A stretch of DNA of 64,000 bases from Carposina sasakii (taxonomy: Eukaryota > Arthropoda > Insecta > Lepidoptera > Carposinidae): positions 8,390,495 through 8,454,494 of the forward strand of contig CP053150.1 of the NCBI GenBank assembly GCA_014607495.2, given 5' to 3'. Positions 32,601-44,600 of this stretch are shown in pieces; the stretch's first letter is position 1; each line of letters opens with the position of its first letter. Below the pieces are notes generated by a model, which saw only the letters and a program-made list of their open reading frames with translations, had not been told where the DNA came from and did no database searches. Both the position numbers and the translations under genes were made by a program.

Positions 32601-35600
32601 CCCAGGCAGCGTCCGGCGATGTGCCAGATGCGAATCGCTTTTGTAAAGTCTTTTATGTTTTTAAATATTATATTGTGAAAATATCACATAAATAATAGCA
32701 AAAAAAATCATACCATCATACCTTATGGTATACTTATATATGGTGTACGGTATATATTATTTATATAAGCTCTTACCACATTCGGATTTTATGGACACCC
32801 TGTTAATACGATTTGGCCAAACGTGGATGACAAAATCGTGAAATGTAGACGATTTAACGATCTGGTCAAATTGAATTGGCCACTCCATGAAATGCGACCA
32901 CTTCATGAAATGCTCGACCATTTCATGAAATGATCAATTTAACAATATGGCCACGACATATATACGATTTATTTCCTTTACGTCGATTCTCGTTACGTCG
33001 AGTCCGAGTGCCTATTGTTCTTTGGTACATGTTGTTAACTTAGGGGATCTTTTGTTCCTATTCCCTTTACGTCGAGTATTATCTTGTAGGTACAGTCAAG
33101 AACAGAAATGAAAAGCACTTTCAATATCATATAGTTTTTAATCATAAAACAGACAATGTGATTATTATCAAACTCAACTACGAAAAATATATGTTTAAAT
33201 CTTGTAAATAACAGCCTCAATCTTAAAAAAATAGTTTGCTTTCATTTAGTAGGTACTTACTTAACGTAATTTTTAACAAAATGTTTTAGAACTATCAACA
33301 TTTAAATAGTTTTAGATTTAGTTGACATTCAACTAAAACTAACTTCTATTAATGTTAATTAGTGTTTAGGGCGTTTATTACCCTTTGACTGATTAAGATT
33401 ATGCTTAAATGACAATTTTTGTAAGTAAGTAGGTATAAGAGAGAAAGGGATATGCTTAAGTGCGGCGGCATTTTAAATTTACCTGAGTTTCAAATTTTAG
33501 GGTTACCTACCTATGTAAATACTTAAGCAAAAATATGGAAAATATAATCCAAAATAAAAGTGTAAAATAGAAAGGCACATATATGGATGCCAAATAAATT
33601 TAACTGAGGCTTGTGATCTATGCTTGAGGTTTAAAAACCTAAGTTATACTAATATATTTAGTGCATGAAACCGTACTATTATGTTAGGTCATCATCTTCC
33701 TACCCACATCCCATTATTTATGGAGGCGGCGCAATATTCATTCTTTCGAAACTTACTTTATCTGACACCAACCCTCTTCGGGTATAGCTAAGTGTCAATT
33801 TTTAGAAAATCCGTACATTTAATAAATTCAGAGGCCTGTAACCGCGATCGAACCCACGCCTTCCGACTGAAAGGCGCACGTCGTAACCACTAGGCTATCA
33901 GCGCAAGAATGAATGAAATGCGTGTGATTCATGCTTGTATGAAAATCCTACTAATATTATAAACGTTTGTGAGTATGGATGGATGGATGCATGGATGGAT
34001 GTTTCTTGTATTCTTGGATGGATGGATGTTTGTTACTCTTTTTGTAAAAACGGCTGTTCACGTAATAAAATTTGGTATAGAGTTAGCTGACACCCCGGAT
34101 TAACACATAGGCTACTTTTTATCCCGGGAAAATATTTTTTATACCGGATAATTTCGACATTTTGTTTTTTCTGCAGTTCACGCCCACAGAGTCGCGGGCG
34201 TCCACTAGTTTCTAAATAATTTACAAATGCTTGTCATTTCTATACTTGACTGTACGTTCAATTCTAAACTCGACGTAAAGGGAATAGAACAAAAGAATCG
34301 ACATAACGGAAATAGATAGTGTAAAACCGCAACAGTAGCAAGAACAATAGGCACTCAGACTCGACGTAAAGAAAATCGATGTAAAGGGAATAAATCGTAT
34401 ATACATCTACCGTCATAATAAAAGAAAATCATTTAAACATTAATTAAGCTAAATAGATATTCTATGAAGTTTGTCTCTAATATCATTTTGAACCGAGTTG
34501 AGTTGATAGTTTTAGATTTCGAAAATAATATTATTCGCATTAATCTTAAAAATAAGCACTTGGCTTGAATTTCGTATTTACCTAAAATTTCAATATAATT
34601 GTGAAACCAGATAATTTAATTTTAGATAACGGGGTAACGAGAGAATTTAATAATAACCTTTTTCGTGATCAATTAACTTAATTAGACACGAAGGGAAGGA
34701 GAAAGGACATTGGTATTTTATTGAATAATCAGTGCTTCCTAGGTTAGTTGGAGTGTTTTACGATTTTTGGTGATAAAAAAATGTTCGAATATCCGACTTT
34801 CTGAAAGTAGTAAGTACGTACCTAGATGTGTAGTTCTAATCTTCACAATAATTGTACTTACATGTAACTAACTTTTGATCCACAAGAAGTCACACTATGA
34901 ATGAAAAACCCTAATAATTTTTTTAAAACGAAAAACCGACTTCCTCACAAAACTCGAACTTACTAAAGTAAAATTTTACTAAAGGGCAAATATATATTGC
35001 GTTAAGCCATGTACGAAGTTTAGGAGGCATAATATTGTCAGATTTATATGCCAGCAAATGATTAAATAGGCCACATGACAAAAGAGAAAAAGGACTAGGC
35101 TTCGAAACTTTACGTCTGACAATATGATGATGATGACGATAATGATGACCTCCGACCGATTTCGGTCATGGCGATCACTTCTACTCCTAGATATTACTAA
35201 GTTGGCGTTCATGCTGGATCGGAGGCACTTGAGGTGGAATCGATCCAGAGTTCGTATGTGGCGACGGTACATGCACCACGCCTCGGAGGAATATAAGAGA
35301 TTTGGCAGCACAACAGCCATGTACACTCTTATTTAAGCAACATATAATTACACTCCTTCTTCCTGTCCTCTTCCCAATAATTTGAGGTCGGTGCAATATG
35401 TAGGTACTCTTCTTTCATTCATCCCTATTATCCGTCATCTCGTTATTCTCATGTCTACCTCTTCCTCTATAACCATCTTACTTCGGACACGGCTTAACGC
35501 AACATACAATTTCACGACTTAATACAATTATCTTCATCTTCATAAGCCTATTGCAGTCCACTACTGGACGTAGGCCTCTCCCTGCCATAGGAGGATTTTG

Positions 35601-38600
35601 TTACTAAAAAGTTCCACTATCTGTTTTTCGACAGCTCCATCATCAGACCCTCGTTTCCTTTATATTATGTGTAGCTGACCAAAATTCTCTATAAAAATCA
35701 AAAAACGGTCTACTCGTGCCCTTTATATTTGAGGATATCCCTAGATTCCTTAGAGATTCCATCATCAGATATTATGTTTTATATGTAGGTGATCAAAACG
35801 CTCAGTAAAAGTATAAAAACAGACTACATGTGCCTACAATATTTGAGGAATGCCCTCGATTTCTCCAAGATCCCATCATCAGATCCTGATGTGGTGAATA
35901 TGGGACCAACCTGGAAGTATACCATGACCAACTATAAAAAAAAACATACAGACGAATTGATAACCTCTCTTTTTGAAGTCGGTTGATAAGGGTAAAACAA
36001 AAACTACTACTAAATTTTATTATTAACCGACTTCAAAAAGAGTGTTACCTTAGAACTCCGTCATTTATGAACCGATTTCAATTTTTTTTTATAGTTGGTC
36101 ATGGTATACTTCCAGGTTGGTCCCATATTCACCACATCAGGATCTGATGATGGGATCTTGAATAAATCGAGGGCAATCCTCGAATATTGTATGCACATGT
36201 AGTCTGTTTTTACACTTTTACTGAGCGTTTTGGTTACCTACATATAAAACATAACATCTGATGATGAATTCTCTAAGGAATCTAGGGATATCCTCAAATA
36301 TAATAAGCACGAGTATTCCTTTTTTAGATTTTTATACAGAATTTCGGTCAGCTACACATAATATAAAGGAAACGAGGGTCTGATGATGGAGCCGCCGAAA
36401 AACAGATAGTGGAACTTTTTAGTAACAAAATCCCCCCTATGGCAGGGGGAGGCCTACGTCCAGTAGTGGACTGCAATAGGCTTATGAAGATGAAGATAAT
36501 TGTGTTAAGTGAAATTATATGTTGCGTTAAGCCGTGCCCGAAGTAAGATAGTTATAGAGGAAGAGATAGACATGAGAATAACGAGATGACGAATAATAGG
36601 GATAAATGAAAGAAGAGTACCTACATATTGCACCGACCCCAAATGATTGGGAACAGGGCGGGAAGGAGTGTAATTATATGTTGCTTATATATTGTCAGAC
36701 GTAAAGTTTCGAAGCCTAGTCATTTCTCTCTTTTGTCATGTGGTCTATTTAATCATTTGCTGGCATATAAATCTGACAATATTATGCCTTCTAAACGTCG
36801 TACACGGCTTAACGCAATATATATTTTCTCTTTGGTAAAATTTTACTAGAGTAAGCTCGAGTTTTGGGAGGAAGTCGGTTTTTCGATTAAAAAAAATATT
36901 TTATATATAAGTATACCAGAATCGTAGATATTGAAAAAGGCCACCTTAATTTCTCTACAAGAGGGTAAGTTATGTGGGTACGGCTCCTATACAATCTTTG
37001 CTGACGATTTACAATTATTCTAGTCTATAGTTGGAGTGAACCTCACCGATCGTGCAGGTATGTGGCACTCCTCCCCGACGAATCCTCGCGGGCACTCGCA
37101 CGAGTAGCTGTTCCCGTGGTCCACACACAAACGCTGCGACGGGCACGAGTTCGGGGAACAAAGGTCCACCTGTAAAATCAATTCATTGATAAGCTACGAG
37201 TATAACATTAAAGTTTTAAAACTGCACAAACCACCCACAAGAATATAAGGTACATTTTTCTAGAAAAGCTTAAAGAAAATATTTTTATCTTATCTGTGAA
37301 AGCGCAGAAAGTCCCTCTGAATAATGGTTATTGTTCTAAGCTGCACCTTATATCAGCATCTGACAGTACCTTTAACTGACACGTATTCCCGGTGTACCCC
37401 CTGCCACACGTGCAGACGAACTCCCCGACGCGGTCGGTGCAAGTGCCCCCGTTGGCGCAGGGGGACGACTCGCACTCGTTATACTCCAACTCACAGCGTT
37501 CCCCGGTGTACCCTGAGGATAACCATGCACGTAATTAGACTTGTGACAGCATAGGGGTGACCACTAAGACTATAGGTTATTGTACTACTAGGTGTGTGTA
37601 TATTGTGATACACTTTACTGTAAGCTGCCATTAGCAAAATCGCTATTACCATCGCAGTGATTTTATGCTGAAATAGCTTTGATAGTTACAATTTTACAGT
37701 TCTTATAAGTATTAATAGTTTTCACATTCAGGTTGTTTTCATTTTATAATTATAGGTAAGTACGCAGTGACGTGATTAAGTACGTGAAATTAATTCCATC
37801 TAACTCTCCATCTCATCCAAATAAAATGTCCAATATAACTGGGTATCGCATTAAAATTCATTTGGTAATTTTGAGCTAAAATAAAAATGGGATTGCATGA
37901 AATTATACTCGTAACGAAATAATTAATAGCGCTCCATTTTACATTCATGACGGTATTAATTAATCGTAAATTACACTCAAAACAGCACTAATACAGAAAT
38001 ACATATTACAAAGCCAACACACTCGTTCGATCGAACATCTGAAAATAATCATCATCCAGCAGTCTTCTGAAGTTCTGCTATTGTATTTTTGATTACAATT
38101 AATTTGTGCTAATTTTTGATGAGTTAGGTACTCCCCACCAAGAATTTCTTTAGCAACCTCGTGACGTAATCCAATTTATTTTTCAATACAAAATACTATT
38201 CCCGAGCAGGCCAGCTAGGCCGATAAAGTTATCTCCTCAGGGAGGTTTACTTGTCGAGGTCTACTTTTACAACAAATTGGTCTGCGTTGAGCTATTGGTT
38301 TAGTTGCCGGACTGTTCGCGCCAGGCGTGCTTGGAATATTAATATGTTAATTTAGAAGTACCTAACTTAGACAATTTGGTAGTTATTAAAAGTAAATTTA
38401 CATTTAAATTATTGTGCAAACTTAACCCAAACAGTAAGCAACTACGACCCGACAAATAAACTAAAAGTGCCTACTATTGAATAAGTGGCATTGGGAAACT
38501 AAATGCGGGCTTCCCAAAGTTGGAAATAACGAGGTTCTCTTATTTATGTATCTATGAAAGGCTGGGCAGGGTAATGAAGGCGGTACTCGTAAACATTAGG

Positions 38601-41600
38601 CTGGCACTACCGGCCGGTTCTAACGATTACCTATTGCCACTCATAGCACCAAATTACTTTATCGAAAGACCGTTTGCTGCCGAATAGTCGAAACCGAAGT
38701 TTCTACGAGCGCTGTTTACGGACCGGTCTTGAGTTATTGTAACTGCTGATGCGGTAGCCGCTTGAAACTTTCAGGGGTCGAGTAGGTACATAGATACATT
38801 TTGTTTCCCGCATTTTCTCTAGTAGATCCATAAATAAACATTATGATATCTGACCAAGTTTAGTAAAACTGTTCACAAAATCAGTCAGTGTTACTATTTA
38901 ACAGTTTACCTTCTGAATTGAAGAGTATTAGTAATGTAAATATATTTAAATCTAGACTTAAGAAATTGTTATTAGATAAATGTTATTATGATATAAATAA
39001 TTATTTGAAACGCATGAAATAGATGTATTTGCGTGGCACTTAATATTACTTCCAGTATAATATATTAAATAAGTCTGACATATTATACCTATATTAAATT
39101 TGACATACTACTTATAATACTTGACATACTTATAGAATTGATTTGTGCATGTTTGTGATTGTTTAAAGTTTTTATAAATCTACGTGTACCTGTTTTTTTT
39201 AAATGTGATTTCAAATACAATGTTTATTGTTAATTGAATAAATGAATTATGAATAACCTTAGCGTTGAAGACCTTAGACTTAGAGTAGAACTTTTAGTTT
39301 TTATCGAATGAATTGCCATTAAGTATATATTAGTAAACTCTTTGGAACATTATTTATTAGCAACAGGAAATAGGTATAACACATATCTTTTGATTTCTGA
39401 GAATACCATTTGCTCGCAAAAAGAAATAGTTCTTCACGCGTTTTCATAAGGAGAAAACACGAAAACCACACCTTCGAACAACCAAACCGTGACCCCGTAC
39501 AAAGAAAACTGTCAATGGTGCCGCAAATATATTCGCCTCAATAAACGATTGAGAAAAAAGTCTCAGTTTACCGGAGAAAGACAATCTTGCCCTGGGGACC
39601 GTTTGTTTACCCGATCTCTTGGAAAACAAGCGCTTGATTAATTCAGCCCGATTTATATATTAAACCGAAAATCTATTATTTCTATTTGTACAACCACAGA
39701 ACGTTCGGGAAACTAATTACATTACCTATTCTCTCATAAGCAGCCCTACTAAAAAGCCCTAATAAAAGAGGAAAATATATTCGCTGATTTCGATACGACA
39801 GACGAAGCTTATATTTATGAATAAAAAAGTAGCAGAAATTTATTATTTCCAAGGAAACATATTGTTCTCTTCATTGATTGATTTTATTCATATTTATAAG
39901 TGCCTCTATTATATTCAGGAAATATAATATATATTTTTGCTTGGTTAAATGAATCCCGAATACCAAAAGTTAAATGCATTTAACTTAACAAAGTATAAAA
40001 TCGAGGAAATACAACACTTTGTGTGCTCGTCAAGTATTGCTGAAATTCATATTTTCAACCAAAGAGGGAAAGAGGTCAAGATTGTTCGTGCCAATTGTAT
40101 TCATATTCGAGTATTTGAGTACTCTTGTGGAGAATGGAACCGTTGGATACTTGGGAACAATAAAATATTCCGCTCAAGTTCAGCTTTCCCTTCTTAAATT
40201 AGGCCGAGTTGTGAAAATTCACGTGACGTGTCTTAAGGGGATGCTTAGTAAGTACAGAGTAATTGTGACTTATTGGTCTACCTGTAAATAAAGGTAAATG
40301 TAACATTACAGGTAGACCAATAAGTCACAATTACTCTGTACTTACATTCATCTGTAATAATAACTGCAATATAATTAAATTAAAATAATTCCTCATTGAT
40401 AATTTCTCATAGTAGTATGCCTTAGCGTGGAAAAATCAATTTTTTTGTAATTATGTTTTATGTATCTTACATACATACCTACATATACACCTATAGTCAC
40501 GCTCATTATCCCCAAAAGACGTTGGGCAGAAGTGTGCAATTTACACACTTATTTTCACCAATAGGGATGTTTACTATGGTTGAATTTTAATGACATTTTA
40601 TGCTTATCAGAATAAATGATCAAAATCATACCTATCTGTAAAATTACAATTTGATTAAGTGTCCAAATGAGGTAGTAAAAAGCCTTCAAAGTTAAGTGGG
40701 CAAGTCCATTTTTCAAATGTAAAATTAATTGAAAATTACAACATCACATATCCACCTGCATCATTTACAGCAACTTTTGCTTTGTGACCATATTTATAAA
40801 CGCAATATTTAAAATAGCTGCAGAACAAAAGTTCTTTTACGCGCATACAAGTTACGAAAGAGTGACGTCATAATTGTGGTAGCCGTTTGTATAGAGCGCA
40901 GTCGTAATGTCGTTTGTCAGAACCGACTTTGAGCACGGTCCAGTCAGAAGCAAGCCGCCTTAACAAATTGTAACAGTTTTTCTTGCTTTTCGCCTTTAAC
41001 TTATCTACCCGGAAGACGCAGATAAGCTTCTATTGGCCACTGTCACGCGAAAAGAAATAAAAAGAACGTAAATATTCAGTTTTTATTTAGGTTCCTTCAT
41101 TTTCATTGAGCTGGTAAAACATTGTGTGAAAATAAATTCACAATTCGAAATGTAGGTGTTTTCTTTGTTGATGCCTTTTCTTTATTATGTAGATGATACC
41201 TAGTTACCTTAGAATAATGATTCGCTCCAGAGCGAAGACCTATCATTAATCTAAGCTAGTTAACTACATTTAATTTATCCTGTATAATCCCCTAACTAAT
41301 ATTATAAATGCGAATGTAGGTATGTTTGTTTGTTTTCTCTTCACGCTTTATTTACTCAACTACTCGTAACTTTTTAAATCATTTGCTCATATATTGTTGG
41401 GGTACAGAAGCAGATAGGCTACATTCGTCAGACGAAGTCGCGGGCAACACCTAGTAACAATACATAATAAATAGGTACGAGTACTACAAGAAAACATATC
41501 TCCGGCTATACCTATAAATAAATTCATCCCAAAATCGCGGCTTGACTCAAATGAAAACTTTTCCTATTCGTTTACTTATCTACCCGGATGTTAAAGATAA

Positions 41601-44600
41601 GCCTCTTTGTGCGCTATCACACAAAAAGAAATAAAAATACAATGTTTAAGACGACTGCAGTACAGTTACAGTGCTGGAATTGTTTCGTAAGTACAAGACG
41701 AGCTCGCGCTAGTTGCAAGCTTAAGAAAGTTCAGTTAAATCCTGTTTAGTGACTTTAGAACACAATGTATTCTCCTGGACAAGGAGTTTGATTAACTTAT
41801 TTGGAATTCTTTTTGTACATTTATGCTTCTGCAACCTATAATTTAATACATTCACCCATACATCAGCTATTTGCAGTCAACTGTTAGACGTAGGCCTCCC
41901 CCAGGGCACACCAGAAGGCTATTGCCATAGGGGTAACGTAGACTTTGACAGGATTCTATTTAAATGTCTTCTTAAACGGTGTTTGTTTAAGGAAGTTTAC
42001 TTTAGACGCGGTTTGTAATTTCACCCTTGATGATCAGAAGAAACTCGATCTGATAATGGAACTTTTTTATCGCAGCTTAACTGCGATTAATCGAAAATAT
42101 CGATAGAAAATGGTTCACAAAAAGCCGATGGATTGGATTGATACGTTTTTTCGGTGAAAAACATTGTAAGAAAACTGTTCAATAGGCATAATGACTATGT
42201 TTGATTTTAAATGTTGTTTTATGATTACCAGAATTAATGTTTAAAGCATACCTATCAGTATAATCTTTCGATAAATTAATATTATTGTCATCTAGTTTCC
42301 AAGTAAATTGACTAGATACTTAGATTGACATCTTTAACTTGATTATGATGGATCAGTTTTTATGCTTACATTCAAATATGGCCAGGGGTTATCAATCATT
42401 GTTTGGTAAGGCTCTCCCTCTATGTATGATAGTAATAATCTCCGTAAATGTATCCATCATTTACGTCGTCTCATTAATTTGGTCGTGTATTACGAAAGCT
42501 CCCTCGAGCTTTCCTGAAACACGTAATACCGTTATCCTTGATTAATTACGGATTTAAATCGTAGTAGGTAATTTTAAAGATCTTTATTGTTACTAGATTT
42601 AATTCGAGATTTACTCGGGAAATGATTTTGATATTTTGGACGATTTATGTTACAGGAAAATGTACTTTTTCAAAAATAACCCATAGAATACTTGCTTGCT
42701 ATATAGGTCTTCAGTTGTATATTTCCATAGTTATTAAGTCATTACAAGACCCATTTGAAATATGAAGCGAACAAACAGCGGCGGCGAGTGGTCGCGGGCG
42801 AGCTTCCAACTGCGCACCGAATAAATCACAACCACGAAGTGTGCTTACTTGTGGAGGTGGTCTAGCAACGGGGGCAAATGCTAACGGTGATTGGTTCCTA
42901 CAAGGCTGCAACTCCTTTCGGTACAAATAGAGTTGGCGAGATTCAAATCTGTGCGACTGGGGCGAAACTACAGAGCATAATATACTGGGTGATGCCATAT
43001 CCATTCCTACCCCGGGCATATGGAGGATATCTACGGCCTTACATCGGGGCGCTGCTGATTTCCTGAGGGGGCTGAGTGTTGACTCATCATCTATGCTTTA
43101 CACCTACATATTTATTTATTTACTTGTTTGTTTACGACATACGATTTAATAAATATTACGCTGCGTGGTTACATTGAGGGTGGTAGCTCTACTGACCTTT
43201 CAGTCATATCAGTTATTATCACATTTCCTCTGTGTCGTTCCTTCAAGATCACAACTCCCTACCCAAATACCCGCGAACAAGATTAAATATTATCAAAATT
43301 ACTCCATTTGTAATGGCAACAATGAAAACTCAAACTGAACACAACCCCCAGCTAATCTACTAAACCGAAGTTATTTCCCATGCGATATTTGACTTATCTT
43401 GCAAATGTACAATAATGTACCAAAGTTTCACCATTGAACGCGATATTACTTAACCATAACCTTTTAATGTATTATTTTGTTAAAAGTCAATTTTAACAAT
43501 GTTAAGAGACTCCACAAAAAGGGGGAGGCATTATACTTGTTTTCTAACAGCTATAAAAGTGTGTGCGTGATATTGAACTCTCAAGCTATTGCAACTTCCT
43601 ACTTTGACAACTGTTAAAAGTTTTAACAACCTAGTTACCTAACTTTCGACGTATTTTTTTTGTTTGAAAGATTAGTAGGTATTAATATATAGGTAGTACT
43701 TATGTTACAAACCTAAACTACCACTACTAGAGCGAGTATGGATCGGATGAGCTAAGCTAGGGTTACTAGATATGGTGATTGACTATCTAAAATCGCCTGA
43801 TTATCAAAAACCATGAACATGTAGACTGTTACAATACAACTATGTATAGTAATTAGTAGCACATGATAAAGTATATGGAAATGGATACCTACTATTCCTT
43901 AGTTAGAAAATTAGAGACTTGATCTAACTGAAATTATATAACTATCGAAATAGGTACTGATAATACTTAATGTGACGTAATCTTCTTACATACTGGCCTG
44001 ATGACTGGCTGTTCTCCCATTGTTATTATTTTGGTCGTATCCCTTTGTAATATCCTCTAACGCCCTGTCCTATATCCCGTGGACACACCCTTTTCAGCCA
44101 TTATTAAGGTGACCGCAAAAATGCCTTTGGAACTATGCCATAGCTTTCAGCGGTTACTATAAATACCACTTTCTATTTTAGACTGTTTAATGTGTGCCAA
44201 TTTTTTTTGAAATTGGTATCTTTTATTTTTAAAGAATTAGACCAGTTTATGTCTCGGTCACCAACCCGCCTGCCCAGCGTGGTGCCTATGGGCAAAACCC
44301 CCTTGTGGCAGTAGCCTTGTGGCGTGCCCTGGGGGAGGCCTACGTCCAGCAATGGACTGCAATAGGCTGAATAAGAAGAAGATGATGTCTCGCGTAACGG
44401 ACCGTGTCCGAGCTGAAATCTTTTTATACCTACCGATAGAAAAGGTACATTAGATTTTCATTTATGGCTTCGTTATATTCATAATATTACGATGAAGCCA
44501 CTAGCACTCTGTAGATTGTAGCACCTGTAGTAAGGTAGGGCTGGAACAATTTCGTTTTAAACAGAGTTTGAATCCTGCTAGAGACGGACAAAAGTTAAAG

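Larger units (their letters stand above)
32957..34404. mobile_element. TIR element with TTTACGTCGA motifs
   Basis: About 150-bp imperfect inverted repeats: the left reads acgatttatttcctttacgt from 32962 and the right ends with its inverse at 34404. Both hold several TTTACGTCGA units and gtgcctattgttctt. The interior has no transposase and contains a SINE and a Helitron-like fragment. Confidence 0.6.
31237..37046 (-). other. EGF gene intron built almost wholly of mobile elements
   Basis: Holds the palindrome-rich MITE pair (31258-32091, 32118-32957), a TIR element with TTTACGTCGA motifs (32957-34404) that has been invaded by a SINE and a Helitron-like fragment, and an inverted pair of AACCGACTTC elements (34933-36880). 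Only about 0.5 kb is free of recognised repeats. Confidence 0.65.

Noticed and set aside
31258..32957. CRISPR-like or satellite array from repeated ATTTCATGAAAT units
   Set aside because: The units cluster only in the TIRs of two transposon copies and are not evenly spaced with unique spacers; this is also eukaryotic DNA.
33830..33904. Possible tRNA gene
   Set aside because: Same reason: tRNA-like head joined to a SINE body, no acceptor stem.
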